In this document: positions 13,099-20,842 of the stretch, piece after piece
Numbering within the stretch: position 1 is the stretch's first letter
How the letters are laid out: every line of letters begins with the position of its first letter
Assembly (NCBI GenBank): GCA_964436165.1
Contig: CAYTBY010000015.1
Coordinates: forward strand, 1 to 25,679
Origin: 2-01-FULL-39-28 sp964436165
GTDB taxonomy: Bacteria > Patescibacteriota > Minisyncoccia > 2-02-FULL-40-12 > GWA2-44-9
DNA: 25,679 nt
Direction: 5' to 3'
Translations under genes and position numbers: made by a program
Notes under the pieces: generated by a model
Database searches by the model: none
What the model was told of the DNA's origin: nothing
Seen by the model: only the letters and a program-made list of their open reading frames with translations

Positions 13099-13473
13099 TT
13101 ATTCCGATTTTATAACTATAGTATCGCCGTCCGCGATGGAGGTTAAATGAATTTTTTTAGAGTCTATTTTTTGATCGTTAACGTAAAAACTCAAAATCTT
13201 TTTACTTTTACTGTTATCATACCCGTCCAAAGATATAACTACGGGTTCGTTATTTTTGTCCATGGTGTAATTAAGGGCAATATTCCCGGCCAAAGCCGAA
13301 GCCTGAATCGCTTCCAAGACCGTCATGCCCTCAACAACTTCGCCCTCAAATGCCCTCCGATGATCACCGATACTTATTTCTAAATGAGCCGTTTCGTAAT
13401 TTTTAAATTTAGAATCAAACAACAATCCGCTAAAAACCAAGAAATAAAATATCAAAGCACCCAGAGTAATCAT
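13099..13473 (-). CDS. Membrane-anchored DUF4430-like protein in the pilus operon
   Basis: The start is chosen at MITLGALIFYF because AAGGA lies 8-9 bases upstream; the longer frame to 13575 overlaps pilD. The 124-residue protein has an immediate N-terminal membrane helix (ALIFYFLVFSGLLF) and an external domain, EGMTVLEAIQASA, then ISLDGYDNSKSKKILSFYVND and a final DGDTIVIKSE. This matches the transcobalamin-C-terminal-like/DUF4430 ubiquitin-like pattern. Elsewhere such domains occur on exported and surface-anchored proteins; a role beside minor pilins is unclear, perhaps ligand binding or assembly. It lies 22 bases after pilD. Confidence 0.7.
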   Translation of the reverse strand: MITLGALIFYFLVFSGLLFDSKFKNYETAHLEISIGDHRRAFEGEVVEGMTVLEAIQASALAGNIALNYTMDKNNEPVVISLDGYDNSKSKKILSFYVNDQKIDSKKIHLTSIADGDTIVIKSE

Positions 13474-13495
13474 TAGCCCCATCCTTATCGATTGT

Positions 13496-14254
13496 CTATA
13501 ATCCCGAAAGAAAGTATTGAACATGGTTATTAAAAATAATAAAGAAAATGGCAGAAACGCAGATAAAAGAACCAAATGGCAAGGCTGTTTTCAAGTTAGC
13601 CTTGCCCGTCGCCATCAACACCATTCCCCATATAGCTCCGGTCCAGATGGCAATTATCATGGATACTGGGCCAATCGGATAACCAAGTACGAAACCAACC
13701 AAAAGAGCTAGTTTAACATCACCAAAGCCCATCCATTTTCCACGAGATACTAGATATATTATAGCAAAAAACCCGGCCAAGCCAAAACCGGTTAGGGCAT
13801 TGCTTAAAAGAGCTCCTGATTTAAAAAGTGTCAGATAGACCAACGAAACGGCTAAGCCGGTGAATATAAACTTGTCGGGTAAAATATAATGTTCGTAATC
13901 AAAAAAAGCTAAAGTTAATAAGATAAAAATCATTGTAAAATCATAAAAAATTCCCCAACTTAACGCCAGGCCATTAAACCAATGGTATAGAAAAAAAGAA
14001 CCGGCCATAGAAAGCTCCATGATCGGATAAACAAAAGATATTTTTTGTCGGCAATACCGACATTTACCCCCCAGGGTGATAAAACTAAAAACTGGCATAA
14101 GATCATACCATTTGAGCTGAACTAGACATTTCGGACACTCCGACCTGCCAGCCGCTATTCCTTCTTTCTGGCCGAGCCTAAAAACTATTACGCTCATAAA
14201 ACTTCCCAAGACAAGACCAATAGCCGTAATAAAACCTGAGTAAATATAACCCAT
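13496..14254 (-). CDS. pilD: Type IV prepilin peptidase
   Basis: An inner-membrane aspartyl protease that removes prepilin leaders and N-methylates the new first residue. The 252 residues include the methylase-type domain with two zinc-binding pairs (C40-x2-C43, C65-x2-C68), about seven membrane helices, and the two catalytic aspartates: D119 in FFDYEHYILPD and D179 in the GFGD motif. It sits after pilA and before the minor prepilins that are its substrates. The pilA terminator at 14273-14304 lies only about 20 bases before its start, so it probably needs read-through. Confidence 0.93.
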   Translation of the reverse strand: MGYIYSGFITAIGLVLGSFMSVIVFRLGQKEGIAAGRSECPKCLVQLKWYDLMPVFSFITLGGKCRYCRQKISFVYPIMELSMAGSFFLYHWFNGLALSWGIFYDFTMIFILLTLAFFDYEHYILPDKFIFTGLAVSLVYLTLFKSGALLSNALTGFGLAGFFAIIYLVSRGKWMGFGDVKLALLVGFVLGYPIGPVSMIIAIWTGAIWGMVLMATGKANLKTALPFGSFICVSAIFFIIFNNHVQYFLSGL

Positions 14255-14272
14255 CCGATAATTTTAACACCT

Positions 14273-14304
14273 AATCAAAAATCCCCCAAGGGGGATTTTT
14301 GATT
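14273..14304 (-). terminator. Terminator of pilA
   Basis: AATCAAAAATCCCCC (14273-14287) and its complement (14290-14304) form a perfect 15-bp arm pair with TTTTTGATT on the 3' side of the leftward transcript. It separates pilA from pilD. Confidence 0.8.
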
Positions 14305-14323
14305 AAAATTCAGAAATAACTGA

Positions 14324-14917
14324 TTAGTTCTGACCTTGATCGTAGACACAATCAGGAACTCCAGAAGTAAGAACACATGTTTCAATCGTTCCATTACCAT
14401 CAGCTGTTCCTGCCCAAGCAGGCGGTGTGGTTATAGCACCTGCCGTAGAATTTATATCAGCATCCGCGGCAAAAGCCGCAGCGTTTGGCCTTTCGAGTTC
14501 AGCCCAAACTTGAAACCTGTCAGGATCAGCATCCGTATTATCCCAGTTATAACCATATGCAGCGGCAGATAATGGATCAATCGGTAATCTAGGAGTAGAC
14601 ATATAGGGGTTAAGGTCGCCTATCTGGCCAGTGCCAGGAGGAAAACCTGCGGCAGTACAAGCATACCCCGCAGTCGGATCATTACAAAGAGGACCGACAG
14701 GATAATCTCCGCCGTTGTCATCGAAAAATAGTTCCGCGCCAGTTCTTAGTTGGCTAACATCCGCTATTCTCTTAGCGTCTCTTGCCTTGGCTCGAGCTGT
14801 ACCTAACTGAAGCAAGACCAGAGTCGCCAAAACACCGATAATGGCTATGACGACCAATAATTCTATCAGGGTAAAACCTTTCGACGAACTCAAGGCAAGC
14901 CCCTTTGAATTTTTCAT
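14324..14917 (-). CDS. pilA: Major type IV prepilin
   Basis: The 197-residue prepilin is set to start at MKNSKGLALSSSKG; upstream residues to 14980 run through promoter DNA. Processing site KG|FTLIELLVVIAIIG, the classic signature with E5, then ARAKARDAKRIADVSQLRTGAELFFDDNGGDYP, as in GspG/PilA-type pilins. Two Cys pairs (CNDPTAGYAC, CVLTSGVPDC) could form disulphide loops. Candidate promoters (14949-14954, 15046-15073) and its own terminator suggest separate, stronger transcription than the surrounding operon, as expected for the main subunit. The leader holds a 24-bp palindromic insertion (LALSSSKG) just before the cleavage site. It could be a major pseudopilin rather than the fibre subunit; context favours PilA. 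Confidence 0.88.
   Translation of the reverse strand: MKNSKGLALSSSKGFTLIELLVVIAIIGVLATLVLLQLGTARAKARDAKRIADVSQLRTGAELFFDDNGGDYPVGPLCNDPTAGYACTAAGFPPGTGQIGDLNPYMSTPRLPIDPLSAAAYGYNWDNTDADPDRFQVWAELERPNAAAFAADADINSTAGAITTPPAWAGTADGNGTIETCVLTSGVPDCVYDQGQN
14876..14899 (-). repeat. 24-bp palindromic insertion in the PilA leader
   Basis: Around CCTTTCGACGAACTCAAGG (14877-14895). Removing 24 bp would turn MKNSKG-LALSSSKG-FTLIE into MKNSKGFTLIE. A similar TCGACAAGCTCAGG sequence lies between genes at 19360-19372. Confidence 0.55.
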
Positions 14918-14948
14918 TTTTTTGAGAATCGACACTTTTTTAGTATCT

Positions 14949-14954
14949 ATTATA
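14949..14954 (-). promoter_or_regulatory. Proximal -10 box of pilA
   Basis: Minus-strand TATAAT at 14954-14949 would start transcription about 25 bases before the ATG. Its best -35 (TTTATA at 16 bp) is weak. Confidence 0.35.
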
Positions 14955-15045
14955 TTGTATCTAGCTCTAGTATAAAACAAGAGGCTACAGACAAGATATT
15001 AGAACCATTATTAAAATAAAAAAATAATTATTAGACCTACATATA

Positions 15046-15073
15046 ATTATACAACTAACAGTGATAATGACAA
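15046..15073 (-). promoter_or_regulatory. Distal promoter of pilA
   Basis: Minus strand TTGTCA (15073-15068), 16 bp, TATAAT (15051-15046), in the AT-rich gap between pilC and pilA; the predicted leader is about 120 bases. Confidence 0.6.
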
Positions 15074-15101
15074 AAATGAGATATCCACAAGCTAGTAGAG
15101 A

Positions 15102-16313
15102 CTAGATATTCCCCACCACGCTATACATTGGCAACAGTATGCTCGAAACCAGCCCAGCCACGGCAACACCGAGAAGTAATATTATAGCCGGTTCTATTAT
15201 CTGGGATATGCCCTGAATCGAATTTTCCGCCTCTGATTTATAGAATTTCGATACATGCTCTAAGATAAAATCCATTTTACCCGTTCTTTCCCCTATGGCA
15301 ATCATGGATGAAAAAAGAGGTGGTATCTCTTTATATTTAGCCAGGGCAGTAGATATACTGCCGCCGCTTTTAACGCTCTCTTCAGCATCAAGCATGATTT
15401 TTTTGTAAACTTTATTACCAACAAGCTCCGAGGTTATTTTGAGAGAATCCAATATAGGTATACCTGCCCTCATTAGGGTTGTTAAGCTTTCGGCTATTCT
15501 GGCAAGATAAAGATTTCTAACTACCCGACCTAGAGATGGTATTTTAATCTTTACATTGTCAAACCACTCTTTACCTTCGGGCATACCCATAAAGTAGACA
15601 AATATAGTCACGATAAAAGCGGTGATTATAGCGCTCTGGATAATATAGGCGTTGGTAAAATTAACTACCCAAATAAGAATTTTTGTTGTAATGGGCAATT
15701 CAATGTTTCCAACTTCTTCGAAAATAGCCAATAGGTTAGGGAGGACAAAAGTAGCCATTAATATGGAAACCAAAAGGAGCGCAAATATAATAAAGGCTGG
15801 ATAAGCCAAGGCCCCTCTTAGTTTAGAGGTTAGGGCCTGGCTTCTTTCAACATAATCGGCCAGATACAGGAGCGAATCGTGAAGTTTGCCAGATACCTCG
15901 CCCGATTGAACAAGTTTTACAAAGAAATCAGAAAAAAGCTTAGGATATTGAGATAGGGCAGCTGATAGTAGTGATCCGCCCTCCACCGATTCGGCTATCT
16001 CTGATATAACCTTTCTAAAAGAGGGCTTTTCAACCTGTTTGGCTAAAGTTCTCAAGCCCTCACTTAGCGGCATATCGGCATCAATAAGAGTTGAGAGTTG
16101 GCGAGTAAATATGGCTATGTCTTTGCTATTAGGTCTGGAAAATATATTGTTAACATCAAACTCTAAAACTCCCTGTTGAAAGGGTTCGAGGGATAAAATG
16201 ATATACCCCTTGCCATGAAGAACATCTACTGCCGCTCCCTGATTGGAGGCATCTACAATCCCTTGGACAATATGTCCTTCACGAGTCTTAGCTTGATAAC
16301 TATATTCGGGCAA
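15102..16313 (-). CDS. pilC: Type IV pilus inner-membrane platform protein
   Basis: PilC/GspF platform on which PilB and PilT act. The 403 residues begin PEYSYQAKTREGHIVQG and contain two GspF repeats: IFTRQLSTLIDADMPLSEGL (about 68-87) and ARIAESLTTLMRAGIPILDSL in the second half, each followed by a helical bundle and membrane segments (LAYPAFIIFALLLVSILMATF; the C-terminal EPAIILLLGVAVAGLVSSILLPMYSVV). The start is TTG at 16313-16311; no ATG or GTG fits family alignment better. No Shine-Dalgarno is present: a heptamer array (16317-16348) runs up to four bases from the start codon. Confidence 0.95.
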   Translation of the reverse strand: MPEYSYQAKTREGHIVQGIVDASNQGAAVDVLHGKGYIILSLEPFQQGVLEFDVNNIFSRPNSKDIAIFTRQLSTLIDADMPLSEGLRTLAKQVEKPSFRKVISEIAESVEGGSLLSAALSQYPKLFSDFFVKLVQSGEVSGKLHDSLLYLADYVERSQALTSKLRGALAYPAFIIFALLLVSILMATFVLPNLLAIFEEVGNIELPITTKILIWVVNFTNAYIIQSAIITAFIVTIFVYFMGMPEGKEWFDNVKIKIPSLGRVVRNLYLARIAESLTTLMRAGIPILDSLKITSELVGNKVYKKIMLDAEESVKSGGSISTALAKYKEIPPLFSSMIAIGERTGKMDFILEHVSKFYKSEAENSIQGISQIIEPAIILLLGVAVAGLVSSILLPMYSVVGNI

Positions 16314-16316
16314 ACG

Positions 16317-16348
16317 AGTGGTTAGTGGTTAGTGGTTAGTGGTTAGTG
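16317..16348. repeat. Tandem heptamer array (AGTGGTT x4.6) before pilC
   Basis: Four exact copies and a partial copy between pilT and pilC, ending four bases before the TTG start of pilC on the minus strand. Confidence 0.9.
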
Positions 16349-16351
16349 AAC

Positions 16352-16382
16352 CTAGTCACTAGTCACTAGTCACTAGTCACTA
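16352..16382. repeat. Tandem heptamer array (CTAGTCA x4.4) at the end of pilT
   Basis: Four exact copies plus CTA; the final CTA is the complement of the pilT stop codon TAG. It is three bases from a second array with a different unit. Confidence 0.9.
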
Positions 16383-17447
16383 TCTAAGAAGCTCTTTCAA
16401 TTCAGACGGATTCTGTGAGTAAAACTGAGCTCTTTCAAGAGAAATTTCCTTTTTTCTGACCAGATCAGCAAGAGAACGATTTAAAGATATCATGCCCGCT
16501 TCCTGGCTTGTTTCTATAACCAAGTCCAATTGTCTTGGCCGGTTATCTCTAACGAGCGTTCTTATGGCCGGAGTGGCAATCATGACCTCAACTGCCGGAA
16601 TAAGTCCACCTTTTATTCTAGGTACTAATCGTTGAGATATAATTCCAGATATAGTATTAGCCAATTGATTCCTGATCTGAGTCTGCTGGTTGGGAGGAAA
16701 GGTGTCTATTATTCTTTCTATTGTTTGAGAAGCGCTATTTGTATGGAGAGAACCGAAGACCAAATGGCCTGTTTCAGCGGCCGTAACTGCGGCACTCATC
16801 GTCTCATAATCCCTCATCTCCCCAACCATTATCACGTTGACATTTTCCCTGAAAGCAGAGCGAAGAGCCTTATGGAACGAGAAGGTGTCCTGATAAACTT
16901 CCCTTTGATCGATAATGCTTTTTTCTGGAGTAAATATATACTCAATTGGATCTTCAATGGTAATCATCTTTTCTGATCTTTCTTTGTTGATCATATCAAG
17001 GATAGCGGCCAGAGTTGTTGATTTTCCATGGCCGTTGGGACCAACTACTAGTACAAACCCCTGGGATAGTTTACCGAATACTTTAATTATGGCTGGCAAA
17101 CCTAACTCATCGACAGTTCTAATCTGGGTTGGAACCAACCTCATGGTCGCCGCTACCCGGCCCTGAGTATAGTAAACATTAACCCTAAAACGAGTTCCCT
17201 GGCTAGATTCATATGAAAAATCTATTTCCTTCTCGGAAACAAATCTTGTTTTCCTTTCGTCGCCAAGAAGAACAGAAACAAGACCTTCCAGTGTTTCCGA
17301 GTCAAGAATTTTTTTATTGGATAGGGGGATTAGCCGGCCGTCTATCCTTAATATCGGATAGTTACCCGGAGACAAATGAATGTCTGAAGCGTTATTCTGT
17401 CCCGTCGCAAGAAGTAAATCTTCTAGCTGTTGTCTGAAGTCTGCCAA
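16380..17447 (-). CDS. pilT: Type IV pilus retraction ATPase
   Basis: A hexameric ATPase that disassembles the pilus and powers retraction. The 355-residue, PilT-sized protein shows ASDIHLSPG (20-28), Walker A GPNGHGKST (136-144), Asp box EDPIEY, a Walker B region ending VIMVGEMRD (205-213), His box TGHLVFGSLHTN (227-238) and the PilT-type AIRTLVRDNR. Two details differ from the usual form: GPNGHGKST rather than GPTGSGKST, and ENVNV where most have EDPDV. The key K142 and E210 remain, so activity is likely. Start is TTG at 17447-17445, without a Shine-Dalgarno, just after a heptamer array; the stop codon is the first triplet of another array. Confidence 0.95.
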   Translation of the reverse strand: MADFRQQLEDLLLATGQNNASDIHLSPGNYPILRIDGRLIPLSNKKILDSETLEGLVSVLLGDERKTRFVSEKEIDFSYESSQGTRFRVNVYYTQGRVAATMRLVPTQIRTVDELGLPAIIKVFGKLSQGFVLVVGPNGHGKSTTLAAILDMINKERSEKMITIEDPIEYIFTPEKSIIDQREVYQDTFSFHKALRSAFRENVNVIMVGEMRDYETMSAAVTAAETGHLVFGSLHTNSASQTIERIIDTFPPNQQTQIRNQLANTISGIISQRLVPRIKGGLIPAVEVMIATPAIRTLVRDNRPRQLDLVIETSQEAGMISLNRSLADLVRKKEISLERAQFYSQNPSELKELLR

Positions 17448-17453
17448 TTTTAT

Positions 17454-17484
17454 TAGCTTTTAGCTTTTAGCTTTTAGCTTTTAG
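17454..17484. repeat. Tandem heptamer array (TAGCTTT x4.4) between pilB and pilT
   Basis: Four exact copies and TAG, ending six bases before the TTG start of pilT on the minus strand. A further near-repeat, AGCTAATA twice, lies at about 17497-17518. Confidence 0.9.
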
Positions 17485-17524
17485 GATAGTCCTAACAGCT
17501 AATACCTAGTAGCTAATAACTGAA

Positions 17525-19273
17525 TTAGGAGCCGTTATCCGCTTGAGCAACCTCGAGAAGTTCCTCAAGAGAAACAATACCTTTTAATGTTTTTAAAATC
17601 CCGTCTTGGAACAAAGTTATCATCCCCTGTCTTTTGGCTTCCTCCCTCATAGCTGACTCGGACAAATTGCCTAAAATAATTTTTTCAAACTCATCAGTCA
17701 TCTCAAGCATTTCAAAAACAGCTATTCTTCCCTTGAAGGCCTTGCCGGCACACTTCTTACAGGGACTCTCTATGTTCGGCTTATGAATATAGTAACCGTC
17801 TTGAGATAAATATTCTTTCTGATATTGTTCGGGCATAGCCATTATGGCTTTGTTAATTATTCCCTCTTCACCAACATTCGCTTTTACCTTAAGTTTACAA
17901 TCAGAACAAAGCCGGCGCAACAATCTTTGGGCGGCGGCAACATTAAGAGTCGGCGGAATAAGATATTTCTCAACACCCATATCTATCAAACGGGGAACAA
18001 CGCCCATGGCATCATTGGTATGGAGAGTTGAGATGACAATATGACCGGTCAAAGCGGCTTGGGTGGCAAGAGCGGCGGTTTCCCGGTCACGAATCTCACC
18101 AACCATAATAATATCGGGGTCTTGCCTCAAAATATGCCGCAAACCGGAAGCAAAAGTATAACCGATTTCATCGTGAATCTGAGATTGATTAACCCCTTCA
18201 ACAAAATATTCAATAGGATCTTCGAGGGTAACAATATTAACCTCCTCGTTATTAAGGCGTTTAAGCATACCGGCCAAAGTTGTTGATTTACCGGAACCGG
18301 TCGGACCGGTAATTAAAATGCTACCGAATGGTTTAGCCATCGCTCTTTCAAGGACTTCCGCTGACCTGCCTTCGACTCCAAGATCGGGCAAGTCAATCTT
18401 ATTAGTCAGCGGATCCAAAATACGCATTACTATCTTTTCGCCGTTTTTAGTTGGAAACGTCGAAACCCGAAAATCAATCCTTCTTTTATTAAGAGTAGTC
18501 GAAAAGCGGCCATCCTGAGCCAGACGAGTTTCGTCAATTTTAAGATTGGAAAGAACCTTTATTCGGGTTACCACCGCCGAATGGACGTTTTTGGGCAAGG
18601 TTAAAGCAATCACCAAGACACCGTCTACTCTAAACCTGACATTAACTTTTTCCTCAAATGCCTCAATGTGAATATCAGAAGCTCGGGATTCAACCGCATA
18701 CTTCACTACCGAAGCCACTATTTTAGTCACAGCGCCTTCGGCGGTTATCTCTTCTATTTTCTTAACGCTTACCGCCTCTTTATCTACTTCTTCGGAAAGC
18801 GATTCGAGGGCTTTGCCAACTTCGGCCGTAAGAGAGCGATAGTTTCTTAGCATTGCCTCAAAGTCCCGATAATCAATTATGTATTTGTCTATCTTAAGCC
18901 CCCTATCGGAAGCAATGAACTTTAACGCTTCAAGGGCATCTATATCTTCCGGATTGAGAACTCCGACCTTAAGAACATTCCCCTCTTTGGCAAAGGGGGT
19001 GATCTTATAAAAAGCGACGACATCTTCGGCAAGTTCCTTTAGGGCATTGTTATCTACTTGTATTTCTTCAAGCCGAACTATCGGTAAATGGTAAAGCCGG
19101 GATTTTATTTCCATAAGATCAGCCGCCGAAACAATATCTTTCTCTATAAATATCTGCCCTAATTCCTTGTCCTCTTTCCGCGCTAAGTCCCCATACAGCT
19201 TAGCATCGTTTTTATTCAAAAGTCCCAGGCGTATTAATTCTTCTATGAGGGTATTTGGTATTTTTATCGGCAT
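17525..19273 (-). CDS. pilB: Type IV pilus extension ATPase
   Basis: Assembly ATPase that drives pilin polymerisation. The 582 residues have an N-terminal MshEN-type domain (to about 145), then SRASDIHIEAF (196-206), Walker A GPTGSGKST (323-331), EDPIEY, Walker B region DPDIIMVGEIRD (385-396), His box TGHIVISTLHTND and a four-Cys zinc motif (C456, C459, C505, C508), which distinguishes PilB/GspE from PilT. Starts at ATG 19273; no Shine-Dalgarno. A 115-bp spacer with short palindromes separates it from the upstream gene. Its canonical motifs contrast with the altered ones in PilT. Confidence 0.96.
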   Translation of the reverse strand: MPIKIPNTLIEELIRLGLLNKNDAKLYGDLARKEDKELGQIFIEKDIVSAADLMEIKSRLYHLPIVRLEEIQVDNNALKELAEDVVAFYKITPFAKEGNVLKVGVLNPEDIDALEALKFIASDRGLKIDKYIIDYRDFEAMLRNYRSLTAEVGKALESLSEEVDKEAVSVKKIEEITAEGAVTKIVASVVKYAVESRASDIHIEAFEEKVNVRFRVDGVLVIALTLPKNVHSAVVTRIKVLSNLKIDETRLAQDGRFSTTLNKRRIDFRVSTFPTKNGEKIVMRILDPLTNKIDLPDLGVEGRSAEVLERAMAKPFGSILITGPTGSGKSTTLAGMLKRLNNEEVNIVTLEDPIEYFVEGVNQSQIHDEIGYTFASGLRHILRQDPDIIMVGEIRDRETAALATQAALTGHIVISTLHTNDAMGVVPRLIDMGVEKYLIPPTLNVAAAQRLLRRLCSDCKLKVKANVGEEGIINKAIMAMPEQYQKEYLSQDGYYIHKPNIESPCKKCAGKAFKGRIAVFEMLEMTDEFEKIILGNLSESAMREEAKRQGMITLFQDGILKTLKGIVSLEELLEVAQADNGS

Positions 19274-19388
19274 GACGATTTTGTTAGCGAGGAAGTACGA
19301 GTCTTCGAGTAGCCCGAGCTACTACAAAACTTAAGCCACATTTGTTACCAATCGTCCCTCGACAAGCTCAGGACTCTTGGACAAATGC

Positions 19389-19679
19389 TTACAGCGGAGC
19401 AAAGGGATTTTTTCTTTCTCCAACAATACCAGGATCAACTGGATTCTCGCCGTATATTTCCAATTCCTTGTATCTCTCGTCGTCGAATATAGAAAAATCA
19501 ATTTTAAAATTCCTAAATGACTCAGAGCCTTCGGTCTTAACCGTTGGCTGATCTATAAGCAGGCCTGCAATTGGATCATCGGCTTGAGAATAACCTAGAT
19601 ACCCGAAGACCAAACCTACTCCTATAATAAGGGAGATGATTATTTTGCTTCTGCCAAACTGAATTATTAATCTATCCAT
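19389..19679 (-). CDS. Small membrane protein in the PilP position
   Basis: The 96-residue protein has an N-terminal membrane helix (KIIISLIIGVGLVFGYLG) and a short extracytoplasmic tail ending GERKNPFAPL. In the order pilM-N-O-x it takes the place of pilP, and R-x-N-P-F-x-P-L endings occur in PilP-like inner-membrane complex proteins. It lacks the beta domain of full PilP and a lipobox, so a reduced equivalent is inference. It begins nine bases after pilO. Confidence 0.7.
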   Translation of the reverse strand: MDRLIIQFGRSKIIISLIIGVGLVFGYLGYSQADDPIAGLLIDQPTVKTEGSESFRNFKIDFSIFDDERYKELEIYGENPVDPGIVGERKNPFAPL

Positions 19680-19688
19680 AATACTAAA

Positions 19689-20270
19689 TTACTCTACCGT
19701 ATTAATACTGGGTCTACTTGCTTCTGATTGCTCCGGATTTAAATAATAAAACTGGCCTTGCAGGGTAAAATTAAGTAGTGGGTCTTGAGAATCTATTCCT
19801 CCAGAGTCAAGACCAGCACTAATAGAATTTATATCAAAGATCCTTATGCCTTTCTCTAGATAGCTCATTAGAGTAAGGAGCTGCTTATATGTGGCTTCAG
19901 AACTATTTTTAAGGCTAATCTTGCTAATCTTACCAGGGTCATTTACGGCACCTGGCTGTAGGCCGGGCAAAATAATACCGCTCTGGGAATATATGCTTTC
20001 CATGGCCGTTATTAACTCGGGAAAACTTTTTTCTTCCGGAAGAACCAGGGCTAGCCGTCTAAGTTCGGTGTATTTAGAGTTGCTTTCGTTTTTTAAATCC
20101 TCAATTTTTTTAAATATCTCCGCACGCGAAGCCAGAAGACTATTTCTTTCCTCTATTTGGTCTTTAAGAAATGATGCTACGTTGTATGCCGGCCAAATAC
20201 TTGTCCAGGCAAAATAACAGCTGATCGAGATGAGAATAGCGGCAACTAGATTTTTTATGCTTCTGGCCAT
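19689..20270 (-). CDS. pilO: Type IV pilus alignment protein PilO-like
   Basis: Inner-membrane partner of PilN. The 193 residues comprise one membrane helix (LVAAILISISCYFAWTSIW), a coiled-coil (DQIEERNSLLASRAEIFKKI..) and a ferredoxin-like periplasmic domain (SEATYKQLLTLMSYLEKGIRIFDI), as in PilO. The ATG overlaps the pilN stop by one base (TAATG), implying coupled translation and equal amounts. Confidence 0.85.
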   Translation of the reverse strand: MARSIKNLVAAILISISCYFAWTSIWPAYNVASFLKDQIEERNSLLASRAEIFKKIEDLKNESNSKYTELRRLALVLPEEKSFPELITAMESIYSQSGIILPGLQPGAVNDPGKISKISLKNSSEATYKQLLTLMSYLEKGIRIFDINSISAGLDSGGIDSQDPLLNFTLQGQFYYLNPEQSEASRPSINTVE

Positions 20271-20821
20271 TATTTGTAAATTATTTTAGTGAAGTCAACT
20301 TTAAGACTAAGATCAAAATCAATCATCCCCTCGGAGTTAGAACCTATTTTGCCTATCTGCAGATCGATAACCCTATCATCCGTAAGAAAGGCGGCTATCT
20401 GTCTGGCCATAATCGTATAATTGGTTGCTCTGCCAGTAATATCGAGGTCACCCTCCGCAGTCATTGAAACGTTCTTTATTTGAACACTGCTTTGAAGCAT
20501 TCCCTCTAACCATGTAAATGCTTGGGTCCAATGAACGTGCTTATCTATGAGGTCTTGTATTAAAGACAGCCGGTCTTTGGTTGATCTGATTTCTGCCTCA
20601 TCATTTTTATTTCTTTTTTGCTCTTGAGCAACAATTTCATCATTAATTTGTTTTATATTTGCCTTAAGCGATACCTCTTGACGGCCCAGAGCAAAGACAG
20701 TTACCAAAACCGCGCCAAAAATAGCACTGCCCGCATACAGAAATTTATTTTCCCCAGGAACTTTTATCCCTAACCTCTTTTTTGTTCCCGGTAAAAGTTG
20801 TAGTATATCTCTTCCATCCAT
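20270..20821 (-). CDS. pilN: Type IV pilus alignment protein PilN-like
   Basis: The short cytoplasmic tail contains LQLLPGTKK, the counterpart of the INLLP motif by which PilN binds a groove in PilM. A membrane helix (LYAGSAIFGAVLVTVFAL), coiled-coil (VSLKANIKQINDEIVAQEQ) and a C-terminal domain follow, with total length 183 residues, normal for PilN. It starts 21 bases after pilM. Confidence 0.88.
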   Translation of the reverse strand: MDGRDILQLLPGTKKRLGIKVPGENKFLYAGSAIFGAVLVTVFALGRQEVSLKANIKQINDEIVAQEQKRNKNDEAEIRSTKDRLSLIQDLIDKHVHWTQAFTWLEGMLQSSVQIKNVSMTAEGDLDITGRATNYTIMARQIAAFLTDDRVIDLQIGKIGSNSEGMIDFDLSLKVDFTKIIYK

Positions 20822-20842
20822 CTTAATTTATTATAACATTTA

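Noticed and set aside
13474..13575. Longer start of the DUF4430-like gene overlapping pilD
   Set aside because: A good AAGGA lies before the ATG at 13473, just after the pilD stop.
16317..16382. The two neighbouring repeat arrays as a CRISPR-like locus
   Set aside because: Units are 7 bp with no spacers and no cas genes nearby.
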